64,000 nucleotides of DNA from Gemmiger formicilis (GCF_016900095.1 NZ_JACJJP010000010.1:1-64000), one strand, 5' to 3'; counted from the stretch's first letter, positions 9,183 to 18,152 are shown. The notes: generated from the sequence alone by a model not told the origin. Numbers and translations: made by a program.

Positions 9183-11252
9183 ATGCGCTATACATTTGAA
9201 AAATACCACCCCTCCCCCATCCGCCAGGGGCATCTGCATCTTGGCGGATGCAACCCCCAGGGAGAGCACATCGATGTCACCAGTCTGTACCTGACACGGG
9301 GCGGCAAGCCCTGGCTGCCCGTTATGGGGGAATTTCATTTTTCCCGTTGCGATCCGAAAGACTGGGAAACGGAACTGTGCAAGATGAAGGCCGGCGGTAT
9401 CACGATCGTGTCCAGCTACCTGTTCTGGATTCACCACGAGGAGCGGGAGGGCCAGTGTACTTTTTCCGGTGCCTGCAACGTGCGGCGCTTTGTACTTTGC
9501 TGCCAGAAGGCAGGGCTGGACGTACTGCTGCGCATCGGACCCTGGGCCCACGGGGAATGCCGCAACGGAGGTTTTCCTGACTGGCTGGTCCGGAAGGGCA
9601 TTCCGCTGCGCTGCAACAACGCCGCCTATCTGGCTGTGGTGCGCAAATGGTATCAAGCCATTTTTGACCAGATCCATGGTCTTCTGTACAAGGACGGCGG
9701 TCCTATCGTGGGAATCCAGCTGGAAAACGAACTGGTGGATGACAGTGAACATCTGGCCACTCTAAAAGAAATGGCCGTGGAGATCGGGTACGATGTTCCC
9801 CTCTACACGGTCACGGGATGGAACTCGGTCAGTGGCGCGCGCATCCCCGTGCAGGAGGTGTTGCCGGTTTTTGCAGCCTACCCGGATGCCCCGTGGACAC
9901 AGCACTGCAATCCGCTGCCCCTTTCCCCTCATTATGTCTTCGACACCAACCGCAATGATGCGGCTGTGGGCGCCGATGTACTTCAGACGGTGGCACCGGA
10001 CGGCTGGCAGCTGCCATACGACCAGTACCCCTACGCCACCTGCGAAATCGGGGCCGGCCAGCAGTCCACCTACCACCGCCGGGTGCGCATTTCCGGCATG
10101 GATGCCTATGCCCTTTCCTTGGTCAAACTGGGATGCGGCAACAATCTGGTAGGGTATTATATGTACCATGGGGGCACCAATCCGCTGGGACAGGAGTCCA
10201 CCTTCCAGGAGTCCCGGGCCACCGGCTATCCCAACGACTATCCCATTCTGAATTATGACTTTGACACCGCGCTGACCCAATATGGTGAAACCCAGCCCCA
10301 GTACCGCTGGCTCAACCTGCTTCATCTTTTTATTGCCGATTTCGGTCCGGAGCTGGCCGGCATGGAAAACGTCTGCGCATGCAAAGGCAACCGGCCTGCA
10401 CCCCAGGACCGAAAAGCCCTGCGTTATTGTATGCGTACAAATGGCAAGGCGGGTTTTGTGTTTGTCAATCATTACCAACGCCACGCCACACTGGACCCCG
10501 TTGAGAATGCAGTGCTGGACACCGGCACCATGACTTTTCCGCCCATCACGGTGGCGGGAGATACGGCTTTCTTCTTCCCCTTCGGACTTTCGCTGGGAAC
10601 ACAGACCCTCGCATGGGCCACAGCGCAGCCCCTGTGCCGGACAGGCAACACCTGTTTCTTTGCCTCTATCCCCGGTATTCCGGCACAGTATCAGGTAAAA
10701 GGCGGTCCCCTTCTGCGTGCGGGGGATGGTATTTCGGTACAGACAGCGGGCGATCTGCGGTTGGTGACCCTGCCCTTGGAAAAAGCGCTCTGGCTTCGCA
10801 AGCTGCATGGTCAGGTATTCCTGGGTGACGGATGCGACCTCTATTGGCAGGAAGATTCACTCCAGGCAGTTCAGCCCGGAGATTTTTCCTACGCCCTGTG
10901 GAAGGAAGACCACTTTGTTCCCCGGAGCGAAAGGCGCGCTTTTTCCCCCGCACAGATCACGGTAACGCCCTGTGCAGAACCCTTCACACCTGCCTATGCG
11001 GAAGAACTGGTGCTGGGCGGACCCGCACCGCGGAACTGGTACACCCTGACGGTGACTGGCCCGGAGGGCTTTGTCTCCCTTGAGATGCCCTGCGATGTGG
11101 CTCAGATTTATGCGGACGGCCACCTTGTGGCGGATACCTTCTATTGTGGTAAGCCGTGGCGGATCCCCGCTTCTCTGTTATACAACAAGCATTGCTATCT
11201 GGTAACCACTCCGCCTTCACAACAGATTTACATGGAACCCCAAGACGTGTGA
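9183..11252 (+). CDS. Glycoside hydrolase family 35 beta-galactosidase
   Basis: Exo-acting beta-galactosidase of 689 residues, probably cytoplasmic because no signal peptide is visible. The TIM barrel occupies about residues 1-330, with FHFSRCDPKDWETEL near the start, the likely acid/base Glu183 in GIQLENEL, and the likely nucleophile Glu288 in ATCEIGAG. The C-terminal half is beta-rich. The start was set at 9183, not 9150, because AAGGAGG ends 7 bases before this ATG. It should remove terminal galactose from oligosaccharides together with the upstream GH2 enzyme. No terminator was recognised after it. Confidence 0.9.
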   Translation: MRYTFEKYHPSPIRQGHLHLGGCNPQGEHIDVTSLYLTRGGKPWLPVMGEFHFSRCDPKDWETELCKMKAGGITIVSSYLFWIHHEEREGQCTFSGACNVRRFVLCCQKAGLDVLLRIGPWAHGECRNGGFPDWLVRKGIPLRCNNAAYLAVVRKWYQAIFDQIHGLLYKDGGPIVGIQLENELVDDSEHLATLKEMAVEIGYDVPLYTVTGWNSVSGARIPVQEVLPVFAAYPDAPWTQHCNPLPLSPHYVFDTNRNDAAVGADVLQTVAPDGWQLPYDQYPYATCEIGAGQQSTYHRRVRISGMDAYALSLVKLGCGNNLVGYYMYHGGTNPLGQESTFQESRATGYPNDYPILNYDFDTALTQYGETQPQYRWLNLLHLFIADFGPELAGMENVCACKGNRPAPQDRKALRYCMRTNGKAGFVFVNHYQRHATLDPVENAVLDTGTMTFPPITVAGDTAFFFPFGLSLGTQTLAWATAQPLCRTGNTCFFASIPGIPAQYQVKGGPLLRAGDGISVQTAGDLRLVTLPLEKALWLRKLHGQVFLGDGCDLYWQEDSLQAVQPGDFSYALWKEDHFVPRSERRAFSPAQITVTPCAEPFTPAYAEELVLGGPAPRNWYTLTVTGPEGFVSLEMPCDVAQIYADGHLVADTFYCGKPWRIPASLLYNKHCYLVTTPPSQQIYMEPQDV

Positions 11253-11634
11253 TTCCTAGATTTTCCTTCCTGAATCGCAGGGATCGCTGTGGGAAGGATC
11301 GGCCAGCCGTTTGGAAGGGGAATTTCCGGGCCGCGCAGGATGCGGTGGTCAGGATACGGTCCCGGCTGATTGCCTCCGCGCTCTGCTGCGAACGGAGCAA
11401 AAAACAAACGCCCACCGCCGTCTCGGGGACCGGCAATGAGCGGATGAACTGCCGGGTGTTTGGGCTGAAAAAGACGGTTGCAAAACATCTCCGGACATCG
11501 TGGGTATTTGGTTCTTGCCGTGATTTTTATTCTCAGATACGCATTGCAATCTGCCGCACTTCTATGGTATGCTTATAAAAGCGTCATGCCGGCGTATATC
11601 TCACTTTTGTGAAGCATCGAAGGAGCGCTTACCC
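11253..11634. other. Non-coding stretch between GH35 and the 68-residue ORF
   Basis: 382 bases. ORFs running through it are shadows of the GH35 end. Apart from a promoter at 11544-11573 I see no confident terminator, RNA gene or repeat. Confidence 0.5.
11544..11573 (+). promoter_or_regulatory. Promoter of the 68-residue orphan gene
   Basis: -35 TTGCAA (11544-11549), 18-base spacer, -10 TATGCT (11568-11573), about 55 bases before the start codon. Confidence 0.5.
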
Positions 11635-11841
11635 ATGAATGTAATGTTCAGTTCCATGGAATATGATTTTCACACCCTGGTCAAGGTAGCTGAGATGGCA
11701 GGCCTTGCCGGTGTCATTAGTTTTCACCAGGCAGGAGACGACTACCTCGTCACCTTTCCCGACTGCAAGGATGCCGCAAAGATGGTTGCGGATTTTCGCA
11801 TGCGGCTGCGCGGGCTGGAAAACAACATCTGGAATTACTGA
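11635..11841 (+). CDS. Small hypothetical protein, 68 residues
   Basis: I do not recognise this protein. It is soluble and mixed alpha/beta: a predicted helix about 10-20, strands about 22-38 (GVISFHQAGDDYLVTFPD) and a helix about 42-56. AAGGAG sits 9 bases before the ATG, which rejects the longer start at 11569 that would lie inside the -10 box. It has its own promoter and a strong terminator about 150 bases downstream, so it appears monocistronic. The compact fold-like pattern and proper signals favour a real gene; no function can be given. Confidence 0.6.
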   Translation: MNVMFSSMEYDFHTLVKVAEMAGLAGVISFHQAGDDYLVTFPDCKDAAKMVADFRMRLRGLENNIWNY

Positions 11842-12229
11842 ACGTTTGTTTGCCCGGGACCGCCGTTGCTTATTCCGGCAGCCCGGGAATTGCTGCAGCG
11901 TATCCCCTGCAATGAACCGGTGGAGCCGGCAAAGTGAGGATGGTCCCCCTTTCCCTGCCGGAGCCATCATAACCGCCCGATATTTTCCGCTGTGCCTGCC
12001 GCCATCGGCAGGCATTTTGTTTGTCACATTCCTTCTGGGTCACAGGATCCGCTGATTTCCCCGTCTGATGCCGGGTCATATGGAAACTTTTTTTGCCATG
12101 CAGGAAGCTTCCTCAGCACGCCATATTTCCCGTCAGGGCCAGGATCGGCCGCAGGCATCCCCTTGCAAACGGCGGATTTTTTTTGTAAGATGGAACCGGA
12201 AACCTGATCACAAAGAGAGGATGGGAAAA
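11842..12229. other. Non-coding stretch before the M42 peptidase
   Basis: 388 bases. It contains a CCCGGG...CCCGGG stem near 11851-11890, GC-rich sequence of unknown role to 11990, and the perfect terminator at 11993-12024. The last 200 bases show no clear promoter for the peptidase gene. Confidence 0.45.
11993..12024 (+). terminator. Strong intrinsic terminator
   Basis: TGCCTGCCG (11993-12001), loop CCAT, CGGCAGGCA (12006-12014), then TTTTGTTTGT. Nine perfect base pairs with a U-rich tail; it ends the 68-residue ORF transcript. Confidence 0.85.
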
Positions 12230-13279
12230 ATGACAGAAGGAACAATGCAGGAAGCCCGCCGGGACTTCCTGGTGGATACGCTGCGGAAACTGCTCGGGCA
12301 GGACAGCCCCACCGGCTTTACCGAAAAGGTGGTAACGGTGGCGCAGAGCATTGCCCGGGAGCTGGGTTTTGCCACCCGGCGCACCAACAAGGGTAACCTG
12401 GTGATCACGGTGCCCGGCCGGGAAACCGGCCGCCAGGTGGGGCTGTGCGCCCATGTGGACACCCTGGGGCTGATGGTTCGCTCGGTCACCGCCGACGGTA
12501 TGCTGATGGTCACCAAGGTGGGCGGTCCGCTGCTGCCCACCCTGGACGGTGAATATTGCCGCATCTACACCCGGGAAGGCAAGGTATACACCGGCACGGT
12601 GCTCAGTCTGTCGCCCTCGGTCCATGTGCAGGACGACGCGGCCACCCGTGCCCGGGACGAGAAAAACATGGCCGTGCGCATCGACGAGAAGGTGCACACC
12701 AAGGAGGACGTGCTGGCCCTGGGCATCGCCCCCGGCGACTATATCTGCTACGATCCCAAGACCACCGTCACCGACAGCGGTTTTGTCAAGTCCCGTTTTC
12801 TGGACGACAAGGCCAGCGCTGCCTGTCTGCTGACCCTGCTGTGGCAGATGCGCGAAACCGGTACCCGTCCCCGGTATGAGACCTACTTCACCCTCACCGT
12901 CCATGAGGAGGTGGGCCACGGCGGCGCCACCCTGCCCACGGTGGACGAACTGCTGGCGGTGGATATGGGCTGCATCGGTGAGGATCTGAGCTGCACCGAA
13001 TACCAGGTCTCCATCTGCGCCAAGGACAACGGCGGCCCTTACGACTACGGCATGGTCAGCCGCCTGGTGGAGCTGGCCAAAGAGCACGGCGTGGACTACG
13101 CGGTAGACATTTACCCGCACTACGGTTCGGATGTGGGTGCTGCCTGGCGTTCCGGCATGGATTGCCGGGCCGCCCTCATCGGGCCGGGGGTCCATGCTTC
13201 CCACGGCATGGAGCGCACCCATCTGGACGCCCTGCATGCCACCATGCAGCTGGCGGCACTCTACCTGGAACTGGCCTGA
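12230..13279 (+). CDS. M42-family metallopeptidase (glutamyl/deblocking aminopeptidase type)
   Basis: Zinc or cobalt aminopeptidase of 349 residues, the usual family length, likely a cytoplasmic dodecamer that trims peptides. Motifs include LCAHVDTLGLMV (first metal-ligand His and Asp), SRFLDDKASAACLL (bridging Asp), TVHEEVGHGGA (catalytic Glu pair), AVDMGC (metal-ligand Asp) and HASHGMERTH near the end (metal-ligand His). The ATG at 12230 is preferred over 12221 because AGAGG lies 9 bases upstream of the former and abuts the latter. It probably recycles peptides, consistent with the opp importer further on, but no operon link exists. Confidence 0.9.
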   Translation: MTEGTMQEARRDFLVDTLRKLLGQDSPTGFTEKVVTVAQSIARELGFATRRTNKGNLVITVPGRETGRQVGLCAHVDTLGLMVRSVTADGMLMVTKVGGPLLPTLDGEYCRIYTREGKVYTGTVLSLSPSVHVQDDAATRARDEKNMAVRIDEKVHTKEDVLALGIAPGDYICYDPKTTVTDSGFVKSRFLDDKASAACLLTLLWQMRETGTRPRYETYFTLTVHEEVGHGGATLPTVDELLAVDMGCIGEDLSCTEYQVSICAKDNGGPYDYGMVSRLVELAKEHGVDYAVDIYPHYGSDVGAAWRSGMDCRAALIGPGVHASHGMERTHLDALHATMQLAALYLELA

Positions 13280-13442
13280 GATTTTCACAAACAAGGAGCG
13301 GGAACGCTGGGCGTTGCCGCTCCTTCTTTCTGCGGCAACCGGATGGAGCTTTGGCAGTTTGCACTATGCCGGGTGCTTTATTTTGGGCACAAAGTGGTAT
13401 ATAGTGTAGGGGTATGTTGTCCATAAAGAGAGGGGTTTGTGC

Positions 13443-13790
13443 ATGCTGTTCCTTGTCCTGGTGCTGCTGTCCAGTTCTGTACTGTCCATCGTTCTGAAAT
13501 ACCTGAACACCAGCAGCCCGTACAGTGTCTATTTTGTCAACTACATTACCTGTGCCCTGCTGGCCTTTGTTTCCATGGAGCCCAAAACGCTCTACCAAGG
13601 GGACTTTACCCCTTGCTGGCTGGGGGCCCTCACCGAGCTGCCTGCCTTCCTGGTTTATCCCTTCTACAGCGTGGGGGTGATCCTGATCATCAGCGTGGTC
13701 AGTTTCTTCCTGTTCCATGAACGGCTCAACCGCCGCCAGATGGGCGCCGCCGGGATGATTCTGGGGGCGTTGGTACTGCTCAACCTGTAA
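13443..13790 (+). pseudogene. Shortened EamA/DMT-type transporter (apparent internal deletion)
   Basis: 115 residues with four hydrophobic segments (about 3-22, 30-46, 65-85, 98-115). The first two look like TM1-TM2 of a ten-helix EamA drug/metabolite transporter. The last two, PFYSVGVILIISVVSFFLFHERLNRRQ then MGAAGMILGALVLLNL, look like its final TM9-TM10 with the conserved E-R-L turn. The middle six helices appear missing without loss of frame. AGAGAGG precedes the ATG at 13443. It could be a decayed gene, or a working four-helix small transporter acting as a dimer. The coding frame is intact, so pseudogene is a working label. Confidence 0.5.
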
Positions 13791-13812
13791 GAAAGACCCA
13801 CTTTGGGGAAAA

Positions 13813-13852
13813 CGACGGCCCCGACCATTTGGTCGGGGCCGTCGCTTTTCTT
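13813..13852 (+). terminator. Terminator between convergent genes
   Basis: CGACGGCCCCGACC (13813-13826), loop ATTT, GGTCGGGGCCGTCG (13831-13844), followed by CTTTTCTTT. Fourteen perfect pairs; it can also serve the minus-strand aldehyde dehydrogenase ending at 13872, where the tail is weaker. Confidence 0.85.
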
Positions 13853-13871
13853 TATCGGGATTGCCGAAAAA

Positions 13872-15251
13872 TCACTGCAGGAAGAATCGCAGCATCTTGT
13901 CCTTCTGGTTGGTGTAGGGCTGGTAGCGCACCGGCATGTCCAGCCAGGTCTTCTTGTCCACAATGCTGCGCAGATGGCTGAAGGCCTCGAATCCGGCTTT
14001 GCCGTGGTAGCCGCCCATGCCGCTCTCCCCCACGCCGCCAAAAGGCATTTCGCTGGTGGCCAGGTGGATGATGACATCGTTCAGGCAGCCGCCGCCGAAG
14101 TGGCAGCGATCCAGCACCTTGCGCTGCACGGCTTTGTCCTCGCTGAAGAGGTAGAGAGCCAGCGGATGGGGCTGGGCTTCGATGTCTGCCAGCGCGGCAT
14201 CCAGATCGGTGTAGGTCAGCACCGGCAGGATGGGTCCGAAGATTTCTTCGCCCATGACGGCATCCTCCCGGGTCACATCCTTCATGACCGTGGGCGCAAT
14301 GCGCTGGGCGGCCTCATCGCCGGTGCCGCCGCAAACCACCTTGGCGGGGTCGATCAGCCCCATCAGACGGCGGTAGTGCTTTTCATTGATGATCTTGCCG
14401 TAATCCTCGTTGGCCATGGGATCAGCACCGAACTGAGCGGTGATCTCCTTTTGAATGGCGGCGATGAGCTCATCCCGGATGGAGGCGTCGCAGAGGATAT
14501 AGTCCGGCGCCACACAGGTCTGCCCGCAGTTCAGATACTTGCCAAAAACAATGCGCTTGGCGGCCAGACCGATCTTGGCGGATTTTTCTACAATGCAGGG
14601 GCTCTTGCCGCCCAGTTCCAGTACGGCGGGGGTCAGATATTCCGCGGCACAGCGCAGCACCTCCTTGCCCACAGCCTTGCTGCCGGTAAAGAAGATCATA
14701 TCAAATTTCTGGTGCAGCAGCGCCTGGTTTTCGGCACGGCCGCCGGTGATCACGCAGACATGTTCCGGCGGGAAACATTCTGCCACAATCTGCTGCAGCA
14801 CGGCGGCGGTGGCCGGGGCGTAGGCGCTGGGTTTGACGATGGCGGTGTTGCCGGCGGCAATGGCGTCGATCAGCGGGTCCAGGGTCAGCAGCACGGGATA
14901 GTTCCACGGACTCATGATGAGCACGTTTCCGTAGGGGCTGGGAGAGCGGAAGCTCCGCGCCGCAAACTGGGACAGCGGGGTGGGCACCCGCCGTTCCCGC
15001 ATCAGGCGGCGGACATGGCGGATCATCCAGGTTGCTTCGGACAGGGTCAGCCCTGTCTCACACATATAGCTTTCGGTGGCGGACTTGCCAAGGTCGGTTT
15101 TCAGGGCATGGGCGAGATCCTGCTCATGGTTCTGCAGCGAGGCCTTGAGCTTTTTCAGGGCCGCGATGCGGGCTTCGGCGGGCAGGGTGTGGCCGGCAGC
15201 GAAATACTCACGCTGCCGTTTGAGAATGGATTGAATCTCCATTTCCGTCAT
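13872..15251 (-). CDS. Aldehyde dehydrogenase, class 3-like
   Basis: NAD(P)-dependent aldehyde dehydrogenase of 459 residues, the short length typical of class 3/fatty-aldehyde enzymes. PWNYP (about 115-119), FTGSKAVGKEV (cofactor loop about 188-198), Glu212 in LELGGKSP and the catalytic Cys246 in NCGQTCVAPD are all present. The start at 15251 is set by AGGAGG 9 bases upstream, and lies 44 bases inside the preceding alcohol dehydrogenase gene, so the two are translationally linked. Together they would interconvert an alcohol, its aldehyde and the acid. The physiological substrate is unknown. Confidence 0.9.
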   Translation of the reverse strand: MTEMEIQSILKRQREYFAAGHTLPAEARIAALKKLKASLQNHEQDLAHALKTDLGKSATESYMCETGLTLSEATWMIRHVRRLMRERRVPTPLSQFAARSFRSPSPYGNVLIMSPWNYPVLLTLDPLIDAIAAGNTAIVKPSAYAPATAAVLQQIVAECFPPEHVCVITGGRAENQALLHQKFDMIFFTGSKAVGKEVLRCAAEYLTPAVLELGGKSPCIVEKSAKIGLAAKRIVFGKYLNCGQTCVAPDYILCDASIRDELIAAIQKEITAQFGADPMANEDYGKIINEKHYRRLMGLIDPAKVVCGGTGDEAAQRIAPTVMKDVTREDAVMGEEIFGPILPVLTYTDLDAALADIEAQPHPLALYLFSEDKAVQRKVLDRCHFGGGCLNDVIIHLATSEMPFGGVGESGMGGYHGKAGFEAFSHLRSIVDKKTWLDMPVRYQPYTNQKDKMLRFFLQ

Positions 15252-16455
15252 GGGTGGAAACCTCCTGAACTTGTTTGTACATGTTTTCCAGCTGGTCGGG
15301 CCCCCACAGAACCGGTACCGGATACAGGGGGTTGGCCTCATGGTCGGCGTAGCGCGCCAGCTGGGGAATGTCCTCGGTAAGGATACCGGGGAGCGTCTCG
15401 GGAATGTCCATCGCGGCGTTCATGGCTTCGATGTAGGCGATGAACTCCTTGGCGGCAACCTCATCGCTGGCATCCTGGCAGACGCCGGATGCCCGGGCCA
15501 GTTCGGCCAGTTTTTTCCAGGCAGCACTGCCGTAGGCCTTGAGCACGATGGGCAGCAGAACGCTGTTGGCCAGGCCGTGGGCGATGCCGTAGCGCCCGCC
15601 CAGGCTGTGGGCCACGGCATGCACATAGCCCACGTAGCTCTTGGTAAAGGCGGTGCCGGCCAGGTAGGCAGCCCGCAGCATGTTGGCCCGGGCTTCCCGG
15701 TTGTGACCGTTGTAGTAGGCTTCCGGCAGATTGTTGAAGATCAGCTGCACAGCCTCGATGGCGGCGGCACGGGTGCCCTTGGTGGTGGAACGGCCGATAT
15801 AGGCTTCCACCGCGTGGGTCAGCGCATCCATGCCGGTGGTGGCGGTCAGCTGCCGGGGCAGGTTGAGGGTCACATCGGGGTCCAGCACAGCGTAATGGGG
15901 AATCAGCGAGAAATCGTTGATGGGATACTTGTGATGGATTTTTTCGTCGGTGATGACGGCGGCCAGGGTCGTCTCACTGCCGGTGCCGGCGGTGGTGGGC
16001 ACCGCGATGAGCAGCGGCAGGCGGTGCATCACATGCAGAAGGCCTTCCATCTTGTCCAGCGACTTTTTGGGCCGCACGATGCGGGCGCCCACCGCTTTGG
16101 CGCAGTCCATGGAAGAGCCGCCGCCGAAGGCGATCAGGCCCCGGCAGCCGTTTTCCAGATAGAGGGACCGGGCTTCCTCCACATTGGCCACCGTGGGATT
16201 GGCCACTGTGCGGTCATACACGACGCAGCGGATGTGGGCAGCCTTGAGATTTTCCTCCAGGCGGGCGGTCAGACCCAGACCGTGTACCCCGGCGTCGGTG
16301 ACCAGCATGACGCAATCGATTCCGTGCTCACGCAGAACAGCGGGAACGCCGCCAACGCCTTCGATCAGCTTAGGCTCCCGGTAGGGCAAAAAAGGCAGGG
16401 CCATGCGCATACCTGTCTGAAAAACACGGCAATAAATCTTCTTGACAACGTTCAT
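15208..16455 (-). CDS. Iron-containing alcohol dehydrogenase
   Basis: Group III metal-dependent alcohol dehydrogenase of 415 residues. It carries the NAD(P)-binding GGGSSMDCAKA, the PTTAGTGSETT loop and the metal-site region TGMDALTHAVEAYIG followed by HAVAHSLGGRYGIAHG, which supplies the iron-binding histidines. The start has GGAAAGGATGAG upstream. Its end overlaps the aldehyde dehydrogenase by 44 bases. It probably reduces aldehydes to alcohols to dispose of NADH, or oxidises a sugar-derived alcohol. The extra 20-residue polar tail (VSTHDGNGDS) occupies the overlap and may simply be a by-product of it. Confidence 0.92.
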   Translation of the reverse strand: MNVVKKIYCRVFQTGMRMALPFLPYREPKLIEGVGGVPAVLREHGIDCVMLVTDAGVHGLGLTARLEENLKAAHIRCVVYDRTVANPTVANVEEARSLYLENGCRGLIAFGGGSSMDCAKAVGARIVRPKKSLDKMEGLLHVMHRLPLLIAVPTTAGTGSETTLAAVITDEKIHHKYPINDFSLIPHYAVLDPDVTLNLPRQLTATTGMDALTHAVEAYIGRSTTKGTRAAAIEAVQLIFNNLPEAYYNGHNREARANMLRAAYLAGTAFTKSYVGYVHAVAHSLGGRYGIAHGLANSVLLPIVLKAYGSAAWKKLAELARASGVCQDASDEVAAKEFIAYIEAMNAAMDIPETLPGILTEDIPQLARYADHEANPLYPVPVLWGPDQLENMYKQVQEVSTHDGNGDSIHSQTAA

Positions 16456-16491
16456 TTATCTCATCCTTTCCCACTATGGACGCTACGATAA

Positions 16492-16521
16492 AGGATAAGA
16501 CAAAACGGCAGACACTGTCAA
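16492..16521 (-). promoter_or_regulatory. Promoter of the alcohol/aldehyde dehydrogenase pair
   Basis: On the minus strand: -35 TTGACA (16516-16521), 18-base spacer, -10 TATCCT (16492-16497), about 37 bases before the start. A second TTGACA lies further upstream in the same strand near 16551-16557. Confidence 0.6.
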
Positions 16522-16596
16522 GTAAAACTTTAGATAAATATTTTTAGAAAACTGTCAAAAATGACGAGTCACCGCACAACCATGCCGGTACCGGGC

Positions 16597-17970
16597 TCAC
16601 GCAGCGTCGGCAGCGTTCTTCTCGCATTGGCGGCAGATATTTTTCCAGCGGCGGGTGCGGTAGAACGGAAGCATGGCCACCATTCCGGCCACGAAGCTCA
16701 GGGAGATGCCGGCCATGGCGTAGCCGCCCAGCCCCACCGCCGCCAGCAGCCAGGCGGAAGGAATCCGGATGGCCCAGAGGATCAGCACATTGACGATGGT
16801 GGGATAGCGGATTTCGCCCACACCGTTCAGGTAGCTCATGATGCCGTTGAACACCGCATAGCACCAGGTAAAAGGCAGCACAACCAGCACATACCGCTGG
16901 GCCACCGCCAGTACGGCGGCATCCCGGGTGAACAAGGCGAGCACCGGTCGGCCGAACAGCGTCAGCAGCAGCCCGCAGGCCAGGGTAAAGCCGCCGCAGG
17001 CCAGCGGAATGCGCAGGGCGCCTTTGCGCAGGCGGTCGGTCAGGCCGGCGCCGTAATTCTGGCCGGAGAAGACCGACGCCGCGTTGGAAAAGGACGTAAT
17101 GGCGATGTTGGCAAGGGCGCTGAGTTTGCCGGCCACCGAACACCCGGCCACAAAGATGGATCCCTGGGTGTTGTACAGGGTCTGCAGCAGAATGTGTCCC
17201 ACCGAATACAGAGCGCTGTTCAATCCCAGCGGCACACCCACGCGCAGAATTTCCCGCAGGGTTTCAGGGTCGTGGCCGGCGGGCAGCAGCGGGAAGCGGA
17301 TTTCCGGCATATGACGGCACAGATAGAAAAGGCTGAACCCCCAGGAGAGCATCATGGCGGCGGTGGTGGCCAGCGCCGCACCGCCGACCCCCATCCCGAA
17401 GCCCCCCACGAAGGCCAGGTCTCCCACGATGTTGACAATGCAGCTGACCACCAGCATCCACAGCGAAGCGCGGCTGTTGCCCAGCCCGCGCAGGATCCCG
17501 GCATTGAGATTATACCCCATATTGCCCAGGCATCCCAGCGTGGTGATGCGCAGATAGAGCACGGCGTTGTCCCAGGCATCGGCGGGCACCTGCATCAGGC
17601 GCAGAAGCAGCGGTCCCAGCACCAGTCCCGCCACAGTCAGAGGCAGGGCAGCGGCATAAAGCAGCCAAACGGCCGTGCGGGTCAGTTCCTGCTGGCGGTC
17701 GGCATCGCCCCGGCCCGCTGCCTGGGATACCAGGATGGAAACCCCCGACCCGATGCCCAGAAATACGCAGAGCAGGATTTCCAGGGGCTGGGAGCTGGTG
17801 GCCACCGCCGCCAGGGCCGAGGCATCACAGAAATTGCCGACAACCAGCGTGTCCACGGTGCTGTAGAGCTGCTGCAGCACATTGCCGGCACAGATCGGCA
17901 GGGCAAACCAGATGGCGGTGGGCAAAATGGCGCCCTGCGTCATATCGACACGGGTCGCGGTACCTGACAT
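16597..17970 (-). CDS. MATE-family efflux protein
   Basis: Cation-coupled multidrug/metabolite exporter of 457 residues with the expected twelve membrane helices in two similar halves. Typical features are the N-terminal MTQGAILPTAIWFALPICAGNV, VDTLVVGNF at the end of helix 2, GSGVSILVSQAAGRGD and, in the second half, GQNYGAGLTDRLRKG. AAAGGAGGC precedes the ATG. It stands alone between the dehydrogenase pair and a LarA-family gene, with its own extended -10 promoter. Substrate unknown. Confidence 0.92.
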   Translation of the reverse strand: MSGTATRVDMTQGAILPTAIWFALPICAGNVLQQLYSTVDTLVVGNFCDASALAAVATSSQPLEILLCVFLGIGSGVSILVSQAAGRGDADRQQELTRTAVWLLYAAALPLTVAGLVLGPLLLRLMQVPADAWDNAVLYLRITTLGCLGNMGYNLNAGILRGLGNSRASLWMLVVSCIVNIVGDLAFVGGFGMGVGGAALATTAAMMLSWGFSLFYLCRHMPEIRFPLLPAGHDPETLREILRVGVPLGLNSALYSVGHILLQTLYNTQGSIFVAGCSVAGKLSALANIAITSFSNAASVFSGQNYGAGLTDRLRKGALRIPLACGGFTLACGLLLTLFGRPVLALFTRDAAVLAVAQRYVLVVLPFTWCYAVFNGIMSYLNGVGEIRYPTIVNVLILWAIRIPSAWLLAAVGLGGYAMAGISLSFVAGMVAMLPFYRTRRWKNICRQCEKNAADAA

Positions 17971-18024
17971 GGGGATACGCCTCCTTTGAGGAAGGAAAAA
18001 TTTGCTTTAAGACTGATTTTTTCC

Positions 18025-18033
18025 ATTATAGCA
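18025..18033 (-). promoter_or_regulatory. Extended -10 promoter of the MATE gene
   Basis: The minus strand reads TGCTATAAT, a consensus -10 with the TGn extension, about 55 bases before the start at 17970. No good -35 is seen, as is common for extended -10 promoters. Confidence 0.6.
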
Positions 18034-18095
18034 CCATCGCCCATACCGGCCTATATGCAATTTCAGCCGGAAATTGCCCAGATTCGCCTGCCTAT

Positions 18096-18131
18096 AAAAA
18101 ACGGGCGGCCCGTATGGACAGGTCGCCCGCT
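18096..18131 (-). terminator. Terminator of the LarA-family gene
   Basis: On the minus strand GCGGGCG-A-CC pairs with GG-C-CGCCCG (outer arms 18124-18129 and 18102-18107), followed by TTTTTTAT. Confidence 0.75.
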
Positions 18132-18152
18132 GTAGTGTATAAAGAATAGATT

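Noticed and set aside
11851-11990. GC-rich structured stretch after the 68-residue ORF considered as a riboswitch
   Set aside because: I could not match it to a known riboswitch core, and it lies upstream of a terminator that separates it from the M42 gene without a clear alternative pairing.
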